Shown here: one piece after another, positions 18,785 to 27,859 of the stretch | How the letters are laid out: each line of letters begins with the position of its first letter | Numbering within the stretch: the stretch's first letter is position 1 | Notes under the pieces: generated by a model | The model's database searches: none | What the model saw: only the letters and a program-made list of their open reading frames with translations | Told to the model about the DNA's origin: nothing | From: Pedobacter helvus | Lineage (GTDB): Bacteria > Bacteroidota > Bacteroidia > Sphingobacteriales > Sphingobacteriaceae | DNA: 64,000 bases | Reading direction: 5' to 3' | NCBI RefSeq assembly: GCF_005925325.1 | Contig: NZ_SRMP01000001.1 | Location: 1 to 64,000, forward strand | Made by a program: the position numbers and the translations under genes

Positions 18785-19762
18785 TTAGCGCTTATTAAAC
18801 AATAATAGGCTTAATCCAACAATTAGCGCAATACCGAAAGTTATTTTTGTCTTTCTACTTGGAACGGGTAATGCCGTTTCACCATAAATACGGTGTGGGT
18901 ATTCAGACGGCTTCAAGACATTTCCATCAGTAGGTTCGCCTTGCTTAAGCTTCATCATCAAACGCATTCCTGCAGAAGCAGTATTGACCAAAATCTGAGG
19001 AAAAATACCATGTAAGCTTTTTAAAGCCCAAGAACTAAAATCTGGAAATTTGTCTTTTTTTGGATGAATAGCCAGCGATAACAATTGTGCTGCAGTGTCT
19101 TTGGGATCAGCCGCAAATGGTGGCACTTTAAAATCTAAACCTGAATATTTTGCCGAATGCGTGTTTCCTGTAGACCGTTGAATTTGCGGATATAGGTTAC
19201 AGATATGGATATCGGCTTCGCCAGAAAGTTCGCCTTGCAGACACTCCATCATTCCTTTAATTCCAAACTTAGTAGCTGAATAAACTGCACTGTATGGCGC
19301 AGGCATATAGCCACCAATGGAAACGTTATTAATTAATACGCCATACCCTTGCTGCTTAAATATTGGCAACACTGCATGTGCACCGTTAAGATAACCAAAC
19401 AAATTAGTTTTTACTACCTGATGGGCTACTTCTATCGGAATTTCTTCAAATTTGCCACTAGCCATTACCCCAGCATTGTTTATCCAATAATCAATCTTAC
19501 CGCCAAAAGCCAACGCATGACTAACGAGTTGTTGCACTTGCACATAATCGGACACATCTGTGGGCACGGCCAAAGCTTGTCCTCCCAAAGTGACACATCT
19601 ATCTACTGACATAGCCAACCCTTCCTCACCTCTAGCGGCTAGCACTACCTTACATCCTGCTTTGCAAAAGGCTTCTGCTGTAGCTAATCCTACGCCGCTA
19701 GATCCACCAGTAATGACTGCTGTTTTACCTTGCAGTGTTTGTTTATCTTCTATTTCTTTCAT
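18785..19762 (-). CDS. Short-chain dehydrogenase/reductase with C-terminal membrane anchor
   Basis: A 325-residue SDR. The Rossmann glycine motif TGGSSGVG is at residues 18-25, NNAG at 95-98, and the active site Tyr161/Lys165 in YSATKFG, preceded by the catalytic Ser in NNVSIGG. Beyond the usual 250-residue core there is a 70-residue extension that ends in a single hydrophobic helix, ITFGIALIVGLSLLLFNKR, so the enzyme is probably tail-anchored to the membrane. Substrate unknown; a lipid or other hydrophobic substrate would fit the anchor, as inference. It is read leftward, converging on the 77-residue gene. Confidence 0.9.
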   Translation of the reverse strand: MKEIEDKQTLQGKTAVITGGSSGVGLATAEAFCKAGCKVVLAARGEEGLAMSVDRCVTLGGQALAVPTDVSDYVQVQQLVSHALAFGGKIDYWINNAGVMASGKFEEIPIEVAHQVVKTNLFGYLNGAHAVLPIFKQQGYGVLINNVSIGGYMPAPYSAVYSATKFGIKGMMECLQGELSGEADIHICNLYPQIQRSTGNTHSAKYSGLDFKVPPFAADPKDTAAQLLSLAIHPKKDKFPDFSSWALKSLHGIFPQILVNTASAGMRLMMKLKQGEPTDGNVLKPSEYPHRIYGETALPVPSRKTKITFGIALIVGLSLLLFNKR

Positions 19763-19858
19763 CTTTCAGGCAATTTATAATTCAACATTCTTCAATAATT
19801 AATGTTTGTTTTGCAGCGTAGTCATCACGTACTAAACCCAAACCTGCGAATATTAAGG

Positions 19859-20137
19859 CTATGCTCTTGGGCTCCATTGTTCATGAAATTGAATACCCTC
19901 TCTAATGCTATGCAACAGTGGCATATCTAAGGCACAGCCAATATTTCTGCAGTGTAGATGATCGTTTCGGTCGAGTTGTATGCTGCCAATCGGGCCTTGA
20001 TCATCCATAATTTCATAAACTAAATTTTCTAATGGCTTAACGTAAAAGAAACGTCCTTGATTTCCTTCGGCCACTTCTATCCTAAACTGCCCAGGTGCGC
20101 CTGTATTTAAATTGAAAGTATTGATATTCTTTTCCAT
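19859..20137 (-). CDS. Hypothetical protein, 92 residues
   Basis: An unknown small cytoplasmic protein. The start is placed at MEKNINTFNLNT (20137); an upstream in-frame Met at 20161 would add 8 residues. The sequence alternates strands (FRIEVAEGNQGRFFYVKPLE, YEIMDDQGPIGSIQLDRND) and ends in a helix, suggesting a small beta-rich domain. It lies 97 bases upstream of the membrane-anchored SDR gene on the same strand, so the two may be co-transcribed. Confidence 0.55.
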   Translation of the reverse strand: MEKNINTFNLNTGAPGQFRIEVAEGNQGRFFYVKPLENLVYEIMDDQGPIGSIQLDRNDHLHCRNIGCALDMPLLHSIREGIQFHEQWSPRA

Positions 20138-20310
20138 GTGAATTCGTTTCAGACTTAACAATTACTTTCCTAAAATTGTTCAAGACAGATTGCTACTCTA
20201 ATTTCGATTGTCAACAATGGCTATCTAAATTTCGCAAAACCATTGCGGGTGATTTTTGTTCCTTGATAGGCTAACACAAAGGTATTTAACCTATATAATT
20301 ACAATCAATT

Positions 20311-20949
20311 ATGGCACATTTAGAAGTAAGACCCAAGCCTTCCCGCCCATGGTGGATGTGGGCGCTGCTAATCATTATCCTTATTGCACTAGGCGCAATG
20401 GTTTTTAACCAATGTAATCAAAACCCAGAAAATCATCCTTCTATAGTTGATCAAACTAAAGACAGCTTACCAAAAAACAAAGCTGTGGCTGCCACCAGTT
20501 CTGATTGGGAGAAAATTGACTTCAATGCTAAACAGACTACCGACACCACGCTCAAAGCCACAGATATCTATACTCGTACCGATGGCAACTATACCATTTA
20601 TAGCCTTGGTCAAAATCTATTATTTGATGCAAAAAGCAATCAACTGAATGCAAATGGGATTGATAAACTACGTCAGATTGCCGAAATGTTGAAACAACGT
20701 TTTCCAGAAGGTACAATTGGCGTGTTTGGAAATACTGATGCCTTCGAAACAGCTGATGATAAAAAACTTGGCATGTTACGGGCACAGGCAGTGAAAGATT
20801 GGCTATCGAAAGAAGGAAAAATTGATGCGCAACATATTTCGGTTCGCTCCTTGGGCGATAGTCAGCCAGTAGCCAGTAACCGTACTAGTGAAGGGCGTGA
20901 ACAAAACCGAAATGTAGCTATTGTGGTCTTCCCAAAAAAATTCAACTAA
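20311..20949 (+). CDS. OmpA-domain protein with N-terminal membrane anchor
   Basis: A 212-residue envelope protein. A single hydrophobic helix (residues about 15-34, preceded by a PRPWWMW-like proline/tryptophan face) anchors it, most likely in the inner membrane since there is no cleavage site. After a Ser/Thr/Asp-rich linker, residues about 100-210 form an OmpA/MotB C-terminal domain: LFDAKSNQLNANGIDKLRQI, then GNTDAFETADDKKLGMLRA and SNRTSEGREQNRNVAIVV. That domain binds peptidoglycan. The next gene (PRC-barrel) follows after 12 bases, so they form an operon. Confidence 0.88.
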   Translation: MAHLEVRPKPSRPWWMWALLIIILIALGAMVFNQCNQNPENHPSIVDQTKDSLPKNKAVAATSSDWEKIDFNAKQTTDTTLKATDIYTRTDGNYTIYSLGQNLLFDAKSNQLNANGIDKLRQIAEMLKQRFPEGTIGVFGNTDAFETADDKKLGMLRAQAVKDWLSKEGKIDAQHISVRSLGDSQPVASNRTSEGREQNRNVAIVVFPKKFN

Positions 20950-20961
20950 TTTTAAGCAAAT

Positions 20962-21444
20962 ATGGAAAATACGAGCTATCAACCCCTTTATCCTTTGAAT
21001 AAAACCAATTACCAAATCGTAGATGGTGAACCTGATATTACAGGCTGGGCGGTGATCAACGAAGCTGGCAACACCATAGGTAGCGTGAACGATCTTCTGT
21101 TTGACCCTCAAAGTAATGCTGTGCGTTATTTAATAATTAAACTTTCGCATGAACTTCCCTCTGTTGCCGACAAGTTGGTCATGATCCCAATTGGCATTGC
21201 TCATTTACACACAAAAGAAGATTTGGTAATACTACCCAATCTACATTTAGATCAATTTAGTGCACTTCCAATTTATATAGAAGGTGAGGTTGGCCCAAAT
21301 ACAGAGCAACTTGTTAGGGAAGTAATTGGCAGTCCTGCGGCGTTGCGCATGGAGGAAACCATCATTTCTTTCGATCAACAAGAGTTTTATCGTCACCATC
21401 ACTTTGATAGAGAAAAATTTTATCGTAGAAATCCTAATCTATAA
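20962..21444 (+). CDS. PRC-barrel domain protein
   Basis: A 160-residue soluble protein. Residues about 25-90 form a PRC-barrel: ITGWAVINEAGNTIGSVNDL, then FDPQSNAVRYLIIKL and a following VMIPIGIAHL strand. PRC-barrel proteins in this phylum are common, poorly characterised stress-associated proteins. The C-terminal tail is His/Arg-rich (FYRHHHFDREKFYRRN). It is translationally close to the upstream OmpA-domain gene. Confidence 0.85.
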   Translation: MENTSYQPLYPLNKTNYQIVDGEPDITGWAVINEAGNTIGSVNDLLFDPQSNAVRYLIIKLSHELPSVADKLVMIPIGIAHLHTKEDLVILPNLHLDQFSALPIYIEGEVGPNTEQLVREVIGSPAALRMEETIISFDQQEFYRHHHFDREKFYRRNPNL

Positions 21445-21525
21445 AACCATTACCAGTAGTTTGCTCGTTAAATTAGGTGGTTAACCCGCAATCAAAACCA
21501 ATGTTTAGTGGTTTTAATTATAAAA

Positions 21526-22329
21526 ATGACTATGCAACAGACCGTATTAATTACAGGGGGAACAAGTGGAATTGGACTAGAGCTGGCTAAACTTTTTGCT
21601 GCAGATGGCTACAGACTAGTATTAGTTGCCCGAAATGAGCAAGGCTTGGCAGAAGCGTCTACGCTTTTAACAGAAAAATTTGACGCCAGTGTCATCACCA
21701 TCGCCAAAGATCTCTTCCAACCAGAAAGTGGTAACGAACTTTATCAGGAAATTACAGAAAAAGGCTTACAGATTGATGTTTTAGTTAATGATGCTGGGCA
21801 GGGAGCTTATGGTTTATTTGTTGAAAGCGACCTACAACGACAATTGGATATCATCCAACTGAACATTTCTAGTTTGGTGACCTTAACTCACCATTGGCTT
21901 AAGGGGATGGTATTACGGAGGCAAGGGAAGATCCTCAACCTGTCTTCTATTGCTGGTAAAATTCCAGGTCCTTGGCAAGCGGTTTATCATGGCACTAAAG
22001 CTTTCGTTCAATCTTTCACCGAAGCTATTCGCAGTGAGGTTAAAGACTATGGAGTTACCGTAACCGCACTTTTGCCTGGTGTTACTGATACTGATTTTTT
22101 CAATAAAGCAGATATGAATGCATCTAAACAGGTACAAGATAAAAATGCTATGGCAGATCCGGCAGAGGTGGCTAAAGACGGCTACAAAGCACTAATGGAT
22201 GGCAAGGACATGATCATATCTGGATTTAAGAACAAACTACAGCTAGCGATGAATGCTGTAACTCCAGACGAGACAGCCGCCGACCGCATGAATGAAATGC
22301 AGGAGCCGAGAGACAGGGATAAATCATAG
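21526..22329 (+). CDS. Short-chain dehydrogenase/reductase (DltE-like)
   Basis: A 267-residue cytoplasmic SDR of classical length. The nucleotide motif TGGTSGIG is at residues 10-17, followed by VLVNDAGQGAYG (Asp replacing the second Asn of NNAG) and catalytic Tyr154/Lys158 in YHGTKAF. The start is set at MTMQQ (21526); a GTG at 21508 would add 6 residues. Substrate cannot be inferred. A terminator follows the stop at once. Confidence 0.9.
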   Translation: MTMQQTVLITGGTSGIGLELAKLFAADGYRLVLVARNEQGLAEASTLLTEKFDASVITIAKDLFQPESGNELYQEITEKGLQIDVLVNDAGQGAYGLFVESDLQRQLDIIQLNISSLVTLTHHWLKGMVLRRQGKILNLSSIAGKIPGPWQAVYHGTKAFVQSFTEAIRSEVKDYGVTVTALLPGVTDTDFFNKADMNASKQVQDKNAMADPAEVAKDGYKALMDGKDMIISGFKNKLQLAMNAVTPDETAADRMNEMQEPRDRDKS

Positions 22330-22330
22330 T

Positions 22331-22364
22331 AAAAAGAGGCCGGTTAAACACAGGCCTCTTTTTT
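22331..22364 (+). terminator. Intrinsic terminator between convergent genes
   Basis: The arms AAAAAGAGGCC and GGCCTCTTTTTT enclose an 11-base loop. The A tract on one side and T tract on the other let it serve both the SDR gene and the leftward receiver gene that ends at 22371. Confidence 0.9.
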
Positions 22365-22370
22365 GTAACG

Positions 22371-22742
22371 CTAGGTCAATTTAGGTTTATTGAGCAACAG
22401 CGATATCTTCCCAAAAAATTCATCCAGATCGAAAGGCTTTGCCAGGAAATTATTAAAACCAATAACAGATGCCATTTTGGAAATGTTAAGGTCACAGCTC
22501 AAAGCCATTACTGGCAACCATGACGAAATTTTCCTAATGGCGGCGAGCAATTTTTTACCACTGTCATTATTTGATCTATAATCAACCAATACTAAGTCTG
22601 GGTAATGGCGTTTAACAGATTTAGTCATTTCTATCGGGCAAGAACCTAACATAGGAATGGGTAGATGGCCTTCGAGCTTCAAGGCTTGAGTGAGTACGTC
22701 CAACACTGCGCTGTCGTTCTCTTGAATTATAATTGTTGCCAT
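22371..22742 (-). CDS. Single-domain response regulator (receiver only)
   Basis: A 123-residue stand-alone receiver with no output domain. It has the phospho-acceptor Asp54 (LVLVDYRSN), switch Ser82 (VMALSCD) and Lys102 (LAKPFDLDEF). The acidic pocket at the end of the first strand reads IIQEND rather than the usual DD pair, so Mg binding may differ. The start is placed at MATIII; an in-frame Met at 22778 would add 12 residues. No kinase gene is adjacent. It could act as a phosphate sink or by protein contact. Confidence 0.85.
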   Translation of the reverse strand: MATIIIQENDSAVLDVLTQALKLEGHLPIPMLGSCPIEMTKSVKRHYPDLVLVDYRSNNDSGKKLLAAIRKISSWLPVMALSCDLNISKMASVIGFNNFLAKPFDLDEFFGKISLLLNKPKLT

Positions 22743-22912
22743 GCTATTGGCACCGGCTCCTTTAGCGGACGACTGCATTGCCGACTTGGAGGAACGGATA
22801 ACTCAAGTTAACTAAAATATTCCGAAATGCCTAATAAAAACAATTTATTGACATCTTTAAACAAACAACGCCCGACTAAAATTTAGAGCTTCATTTCGTC
22901 CTTTCGCTCCTA

Positions 22913-23125
22913 TCAGAGATTTGCTTCAATTAGCAATTTCATTTTAAGCAACCTATTTATTAAGGGTTGCTTTGTCATTTCCACTTTAGCAGCATCTATA
23001 CCATCAAAATGAGAAGTCACAAAATGATTGAAATCATTTACTTTAGTAGCTTCATCGAGTTGAACTGGCATTTCCGGTGCCGGCGCATTTTTATACCACT
23101 CCTTTAATTCTTCAACTGTCATCAC
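22913..23125 (-). CDS. Small DUF6965-like protein
   Basis: A 70-residue protein of the pattern MTVEELKEWYKNA..P..PVQLDEATKVNDFNHFVTSH, ending in a leucine-rich helix (INRLLKMKLLIEANL). I recognise this layout from a family of tiny Bacteroidota proteins named DUF6965; function unknown. It has no signal peptide. The start could be either of two adjacent Met codons. Confidence 0.65.
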   Translation of the reverse strand: MMTVEELKEWYKNAPAPEMPVQLDEATKVNDFNHFVTSHFDGIDAAKVEMTKQPLINRLLKMKLLIEANL

Positions 23126-23398
23126 ACAAAATTAAGCTAGAAATGATAAACCACAATCTATTTTGAAAAATAATTATTTACCATCATAATTAATTTTAGA
23201 CTGTTGGTTGCCCATAAAGCGTAGATTTACTGAACAGATTGGCTTTTAATTTTCTGACAAATACGATATCATCAATCGCATACTAAGATGTAAAAGTACC
23301 GTATACAAATAGATTCAGATACCTAGTATTTCCTATTAAAAGACTAACACCTTATAAAATTTAATCACCATATTTGTGTTATTCAACCAGCAAACAGC

Positions 23399-23752
23399 AT
23401 GAAAAGATTAAACCTGCTCCTATTATTCGCTACGTTAACATTTACTGCATACGCACAAGATACTGTAAAAAAAGCAACTAAAATTGAGAAAAAACAGGTT
23501 GAAATTGCTTGTGGCGAGTGTATGTTCAAAATGCCGGGCAAAGGTTGCGACTTAGCAGTAAGAATTGATGGAACACCATATTTTGTAGATGGTAGAAAAA
23601 TAGACGATTTTGGCGATGCACATGCAGACGATGGTTTCTGTAATGCGATTAGAAAAGCAACCGTAACTGGTGAAATTGTTGACGGAAGATTTAAGGCAAA
23701 ATCAGTACAGTTGGCAGAAACCAAGAAAAAAGAGCAGCCAAAATCTAAATAA
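23399..23752 (+). CDS. Secreted DUF6370-like protein
   Basis: A 117-residue exported protein. A signal peptide ends at TAYAQ-D (about residue 20). The mature core has CGECMFKMPGKGCDLAVRID, then YFVDGRKIDDFGDAHADDGF and CNAIRKATVTGEIVDGRF. The four cysteines and the Asp/His cluster (GDAHADDGFC) suggest disulphides or metal binding, as inference. The pattern matches what I know as DUF6370, a family of unknown function in Bacteroidota. It is 121 bases upstream of pdxJ, which has its own promoter. Confidence 0.8.
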   Translation: MKRLNLLLLFATLTFTAYAQDTVKKATKIEKKQVEIACGECMFKMPGKGCDLAVRIDGTPYFVDGRKIDDFGDAHADDGFCNAIRKATVTGEIVDGRFKAKSVQLAETKKKEQPKSK

Positions 23753-23838
23753 ATATAAAACCAAAATACCGTTCCAATTTTCGGAACATACGAATTGGCT
23801 CAAGATATCATCGAAATATCAAATCAATTTATTTTTTA

Positions 23839-23869
23839 TCTGTGCATCTGTGGCTAAACCGTATCTTTG
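23839..23869 (+). promoter_or_regulatory. Bacteroidota-type promoter of pdxJ
   Basis: A perfect -7 box TATCTTTG lies at 23862-23869 with a near-consensus -33 box TCTG (consensus TTTG) 19 bases upstream. Expected initiation a few bases after the box falls on or next to the pdxJ ATG at 23874, so the mRNA may have almost no leader. Confidence 0.6.
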
Positions 23870-23873
23870 CTGC

Positions 23874-24590
23874 ATGACAAAGTTATCGGTAAACATCAAT
23901 AAGATTGCTACCCTCCGTAACAGTAGAGGTGGCAATAACCCTGATTTGGTAAAAGTAGCACTAGATTGCGAAAAATATGGTGCAGAAGGTATTACTGTAC
24001 ATCCACGTCCAGATGAGAGACATATTCGTTACCAAGATACTTTTGACTTAAAGGCTGTAATTGCAACAGAATTCAACATCGAAGGTAATTGCAAAGAACA
24101 GAAATTCGTGGATTTGGTATTAGCCAATAAGCCAGCTCAAGTTACTTTGGTACCGGATGCCGAGGGACAGATCACTTCAAACCATGGTTGGGATACCATT
24201 AAACATCGAGATTACTTGAAAGAAATGGTGGCTGTTTTCCAAAACGCGGGCGTCCGTGTTTCTATTTTTGTTGACCCTGTAGTAGAAATGGTAGAAAATG
24301 CCTTAGCTACCGGAACCGATAGAATTGAACTTTACACCGAAGCTTACGCCCAACAATATTATAACAATAGAGAAAAAGCCATTGCACCTTATTTAGCGGC
24401 GGCACACAAAGCTAACGAGTTGGGCATCGGCATTAACGCTGGTCACGATCTAGATCTGCACAATTTAAAATATTTTGCACAAACCATTCCCGGACTATTA
24501 GAAGTTTCTATCGGCCATGCCTTAATTAGTGATGCACTTTATCTAGGCTTAGAAGAAACAATTAAACGTTATTTGGCGCAGCTTCATTAG
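23874..24590 (+). CDS. pdxJ: Pyridoxine 5'-phosphate synthase PdxJ
   Basis: A 238-residue TIM-barrel enzyme that condenses 3-amino-2-oxopropyl phosphate with deoxyxylulose 5-phosphate to give pyridoxine phosphate (vitamin B6, DXP-dependent route). Motifs: LSVNINKIATLRNSRGGNNP at the start, ITVHPRPDERHI with the active-site His and Arg, EGNCKEQKF, and the phosphate-binding end INAGHDLDLHNL plus EVSIGHALISDAL. An upstream extension to 23670 in the same frame is not conserved and overlaps the previous gene; the ATG at 23874 matches the family start. Confidence 0.96.
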   Translation: MTKLSVNINKIATLRNSRGGNNPDLVKVALDCEKYGAEGITVHPRPDERHIRYQDTFDLKAVIATEFNIEGNCKEQKFVDLVLANKPAQVTLVPDAEGQITSNHGWDTIKHRDYLKEMVAVFQNAGVRVSIFVDPVVEMVENALATGTDRIELYTEAYAQQYYNNREKAIAPYLAAAHKANELGIGINAGHDLDLHNLKYFAQTIPGLLEVSIGHALISDALYLGLEETIKRYLAQLH

Positions 24591-24680
24591 TAGACCGGAG
24601 TTAGGGACTAAGCTTTAGGAATACTAAAACCTACTTCTAATCCCGAGCCAATCAGAACTTTCACATAAAACTTTTCACTT

Positions 24681-25592
24681 TTGAATTTCAAGGGTATTCT
24701 CCTCGTATTATTTGGCGCTTGTAGTTTCGGTATTCTATCTACTTTCGTAAAACTTGCCTATGCCGATGGCTACGCTTTGGGTGATGTAACTGGAACACAG
24801 GCCTTATTTGGCGCCATATTGTTGTGGAGCATCTACTTCATTCAACGTAAAACTCAAAGCAAAGACAAGCCAAAACCAGTTATTAAAACCCATTGGATTA
24901 AATTATTGCTAGCTGGCACCTTCACTGGTTTGGTAAGTTTAACCTATTATCAGTGCGTAAAATTAATCCCAGCTTCTGTAGCGATTATTCTTTTAATGCA
25001 ATTTGTTTGGATTAGTGTACTGCTCGAATTCATTTTCTTCAGGAAGAAACCTAACAAATTACAAGTTTTGGCTATCGTACTAATCTTAGCTGGGACAGTT
25101 GCTGCCAGCGGATATTTCCAGCAGTCTGCAGAAAGTTTAAACATTGTAGGTATCGGCTACGGAATGATTGCTGCGTTGTGTTACGCAATTTTCTTGATGC
25201 TGAATGGTAATCTAGGTAACGAATATCCGCCTTTGCAAAAAAGCGCTCTAATGATTACCGGTGCCTGCATTTTGATTTTCATAGTTTTACCCCCTACCTT
25301 TCTTGTCAACGGAGCTTTAGGTGGTAATCTATTGAAATGGGGAATGATTTTAGCAATTTTTGGCACAGTAATCCCTCCACTTTGTTTTGCTTCTGGTATT
25401 CCAAAAATTGGCTTAACGTTAAGTTCTATTTTAAGTTCTGCAGAATTACCTGTAGCGGTCAGTATGTCGGCATTAGTTTTGCATGAGGAGGTAAGCCTAA
25501 TTAGATGGATCGGAGTGATAGTTATTTTATCATCAATGATCCTTCCAAATTTGGAAAATTTAAAGAAAGCAAATAGCTTTAAAACAAAATAG
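24681..25592 (+). CDS. EamA/DMT superfamily transporter
   Basis: A 303-residue inner membrane permease with ten hydrophobic helices arranged as two EamA repeats (first about residues 3-135, second about 150-290). Typical repeat features are GACSFGILSTFVKLAYADG near the start and the helix with SSILSSAELPVAVSMSALVLHEE near the end. Members export amino acids or other metabolites; the substrate is unknown. No ATG fits the conserved N-terminus, so a TTG start at 24681 is proposed. It lies 90 bases after pdxJ. Confidence 0.88.
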   Translation: MNFKGILLVLFGACSFGILSTFVKLAYADGYALGDVTGTQALFGAILLWSIYFIQRKTQSKDKPKPVIKTHWIKLLLAGTFTGLVSLTYYQCVKLIPASVAIILLMQFVWISVLLEFIFFRKKPNKLQVLAIVLILAGTVAASGYFQQSAESLNIVGIGYGMIAALCYAIFLMLNGNLGNEYPPLQKSALMITGACILIFIVLPPTFLVNGALGGNLLKWGMILAIFGTVIPPLCFASGIPKIGLTLSSILSSAELPVAVSMSALVLHEEVSLIRWIGVIVILSSMILPNLENLKKANSFKTK

Positions 25593-25718
25593 CCCTCTCA
25601 GGCCATACGATCACCCAAAGCGAGAAAATATACTGGGTTAGGCATTTTGCCTTTCTTTCCATTTGGGAGAGATGCCCACAGGACGGAGAGGATAATTTGA
25701 TAACCATATTTAAGATTT

Positions 25719-26276
25719 ATGAAAAGAACAATATTAATAGCCCTAATAACTTCTACTTTATTTGCCTGCCAAAGTAATTCCACCATCAACACTGATGAAG
25801 CAGGAAAAGTGATCATCACCTATTTAAAAGGTAATCCAGAATATAAAACCACTAAATTTGAGTTTGGCGAGCTAAAATTCAATACCGAAAAAGAATATGC
25901 AGAGCTAGAAAACTATCGTCAATTGGCCAACGAAGGTTATATCACTTTAACTTTATTAAGTTCCAAAAAGAAATTTCTTTCTAAAGATAGCAGTTACGTT
26001 TATAGCGCTAAACTAACTCAAAAAGCTAGTGATTTTGTGTTAAAACAAGAAACAGACAAAGCCACGGTAAAAGCCGTTACCTACGAACTTACGGAAGAAA
26101 AACCAGTAGATTTTTCCAAGGTTAATGATGCCACGGCAAAAGTTACGGTATCGCTAAAAAAAGTAAACACACCATTTGCAGCATTTCAAAGAAAACCTGA
26201 AGAAAACAGTGAATTTATTACTAAAACCTACCGTTTAAAATATGATAAAGAAGAAGGCTGGAAAGTAAAGAAATAA
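25719..26276 (+). CDS. Putative lipoprotein, 185 residues
   Basis: An exported lipoprotein: the signal MKRTILIALITSTLFAC has a lipobox with the lipidated Cys at residue 17. The mature part is Lys/Glu-rich and beta-strand-rich, with no family that I recognise. It may form a small NTF2-like or DUF-type fold, but nothing in the sequence proves it. It stands alone between the EamA gene and a leftward gene. Confidence 0.75.
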   Translation: MKRTILIALITSTLFACQSNSTINTDEAGKVIITYLKGNPEYKTTKFEFGELKFNTEKEYAELENYRQLANEGYITLTLLSSKKKFLSKDSSYVYSAKLTQKASDFVLKQETDKATVKAVTYELTEEKPVDFSKVNDATAKVTVSLKKVNTPFAAFQRKPEENSEFITKTYRLKYDKEEGWKVKK

Positions 26277-26441
26277 ACCATCAGGCCAACCCAACTAAAG
26301 TGCTCTTTTTTAAAAGGATCTGCAGCTAAAGTATTTTAAACCTGACCTATCGGTAGGCTATTCATTTAATGGTGAGATCAACGAATTATTTTCCGAGAAA
26401 TTAACCCAAGCCTGTTGAACAAGTTAAATGGGCTGCTTACA

Positions 26442-27011
26442 TTAAACGCCAACCACCTGCAACTGCTCATGCACAGCACGTACAATTTTAGACAGATAAG
26501 GTTTCAATATTCTACTCGAAGTAGTCCATCCATCAACATCTGCAAATGCTTCTAATTTTCCCAAGCGATATTGTCCTGAAGCGGGCATACGAATAGGCCT
26601 ATAGATTATTCCCAAACATTCAAAATCCTGGTTAAATACTGAATAATCTCCAATACCTAATAAATCTACAATGAAAAGCGATTGTTCTTGTCCCCCTATA
26701 TTTAACGAAATCCTATCGCCATATCCTTTTTCATTATATCGGATAATATTAACCAGCTCCTTGCCCTTATTGATATTAAACACATAGGAGAGCTCTTTCT
26801 CTCCATAAGTTGTAATCAAAGGTTTTACCAACCTGTCTAGCATCTGCATCAATTTAGCCATGCTCTTTGTACCCGATGCAAACTCCATGTAAAAATATTC
26901 GTTGTCACCACTCACATCGAGATAGTTCAATTCCGAAAATGTCTCCTTCAATACCACTCCCAATCTTTCCATGTTTAGCATTTGAGTTTTAGTTTTCATC
27001 TTCATCATCAA
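26442..27011 (-). CDS. Hypothetical protein, 189 residues
   Basis: I do not recognise this protein. It is soluble, without signal peptide, with alternating strand and helix segments (NEYFYMEFASGTKSMAKLM, IVDLLGIGDYSVFNQDFECL). Several Met codons cluster at the N-terminus, so the true start may be as late as 26972. It is convergent with the lipoprotein gene and divergent from the GNAT gene. Confidence 0.6.
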   Translation of the reverse strand: MMMKMKTKTQMLNMERLGVVLKETFSELNYLDVSGDNEYFYMEFASGTKSMAKLMQMLDRLVKPLITTYGEKELSYVFNINKGKELVNIIRYNEKGYGDRISLNIGGQEQSLFIVDLLGIGDYSVFNQDFECLGIIYRPIRMPASGQYRLGKLEAFADVDGWTTSSRILKPYLSKIVRAVHEQLQVVGV

Positions 27012-27171
27012 CAGGCTTTAGCTTAAATAATTATCCTAACAATACCAATACAAATATACTAATAATTTTAGTTTTCTAAATATTTTAGCAAAAATTAAGT
27101 TTATTTGAAATAAAAAATTACCAAACCTTTTTCAATTCAGCCTGTTTTATTGACTAAACCATCCATTGCTA

Positions 27172-27717
27172 ATGCCTCCTCTAAACGAGCCTATACTTAT
27201 CGATACCCAAGAACTCTTGCTTCATCCTTTCGGAGCTAGTGAAATGAAAAGATTTGAAACGCTTAGCCTAGACATCCTCCAACTGCTAAGCCAACAGCAA
27301 ACCACAGCTTTTCTTCCTCATAAACGCTTAAAACATATACATCATGCAGAAACGCTGCTACAAACTGGATTATTAAACCAATACAGTGGTATGAGCCAGT
27401 TGTATTTCATCACTCAAAAGTCTACCAAAAAAACAATTGGCATGATTGAACTGATTAGTCCGAATGGCGCAAGAAACTACTATAAATTAAAACAATACCC
27501 CTACTTTATTGAGTTTTGCCTATCTACCGAACATACCGGACAAGGGATCATGAGCAGCCTGTTACCAAAACTGATTAAGCAATTAAATGCCAAAGGCATA
27601 CATCAATTGGGCGCAGTAGTACATCCAAAAAACTTATCAGCAATAAAGGTTCTAAAAAAGTCTGGTATCGACAAAATGGCCAATTTCGACCATCAAAGCA
27701 ATCTCTACCACAACTGA
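27172..27717 (+). CDS. GNAT family N-acetyltransferase
   Basis: A 181-residue acetyl-CoA-dependent acetyltransferase of the RimJ/RimL-like branch. The N-terminus LIDTQELLLHPFGASEMKRF matches the 'L..R.....D' opening of that branch. The acetyl-CoA loop is degenerate (STEHTGQGIMSSLLPKLI, versus consensus Q/RxxGxG/A), and AVVHPKNLSAIKVLKKSG is the usual end with its Asn-x-x-Ser pattern. ATG at 27172 is preferred to the TTG at 27166. Substrate unknown. It is about 140 bases upstream of egtD. Confidence 0.85.
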   Translation: MPPLNEPILIDTQELLLHPFGASEMKRFETLSLDILQLLSQQQTTAFLPHKRLKHIHHAETLLQTGLLNQYSGMSQLYFITQKSTKKTIGMIELISPNGARNYYKLKQYPYFIEFCLSTEHTGQGIMSSLLPKLIKQLNAKGIHQLGAVVHPKNLSAIKVLKKSGIDKMANFDHQSNLYHN

Positions 27718-27859
27718 TAAAGCCATTACACGCCGGTACAGATCACAACCAATAAATTAGTTGGTAGTAGCTAAATTGTAATTGAGTTGCAAATTTTGCG
27801 CACAACAAACAAAAGCTCGTCAGCATTGTTGCCTACAAACAACCAATACCTCAATTGAC

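Noticed and set aside
23670..23873. N-terminal extension of pdxJ
   Set aside because: It overlaps the DUF6370-like gene, lacks similarity to PdxJ, and a good promoter lies just before the ATG at 23874.
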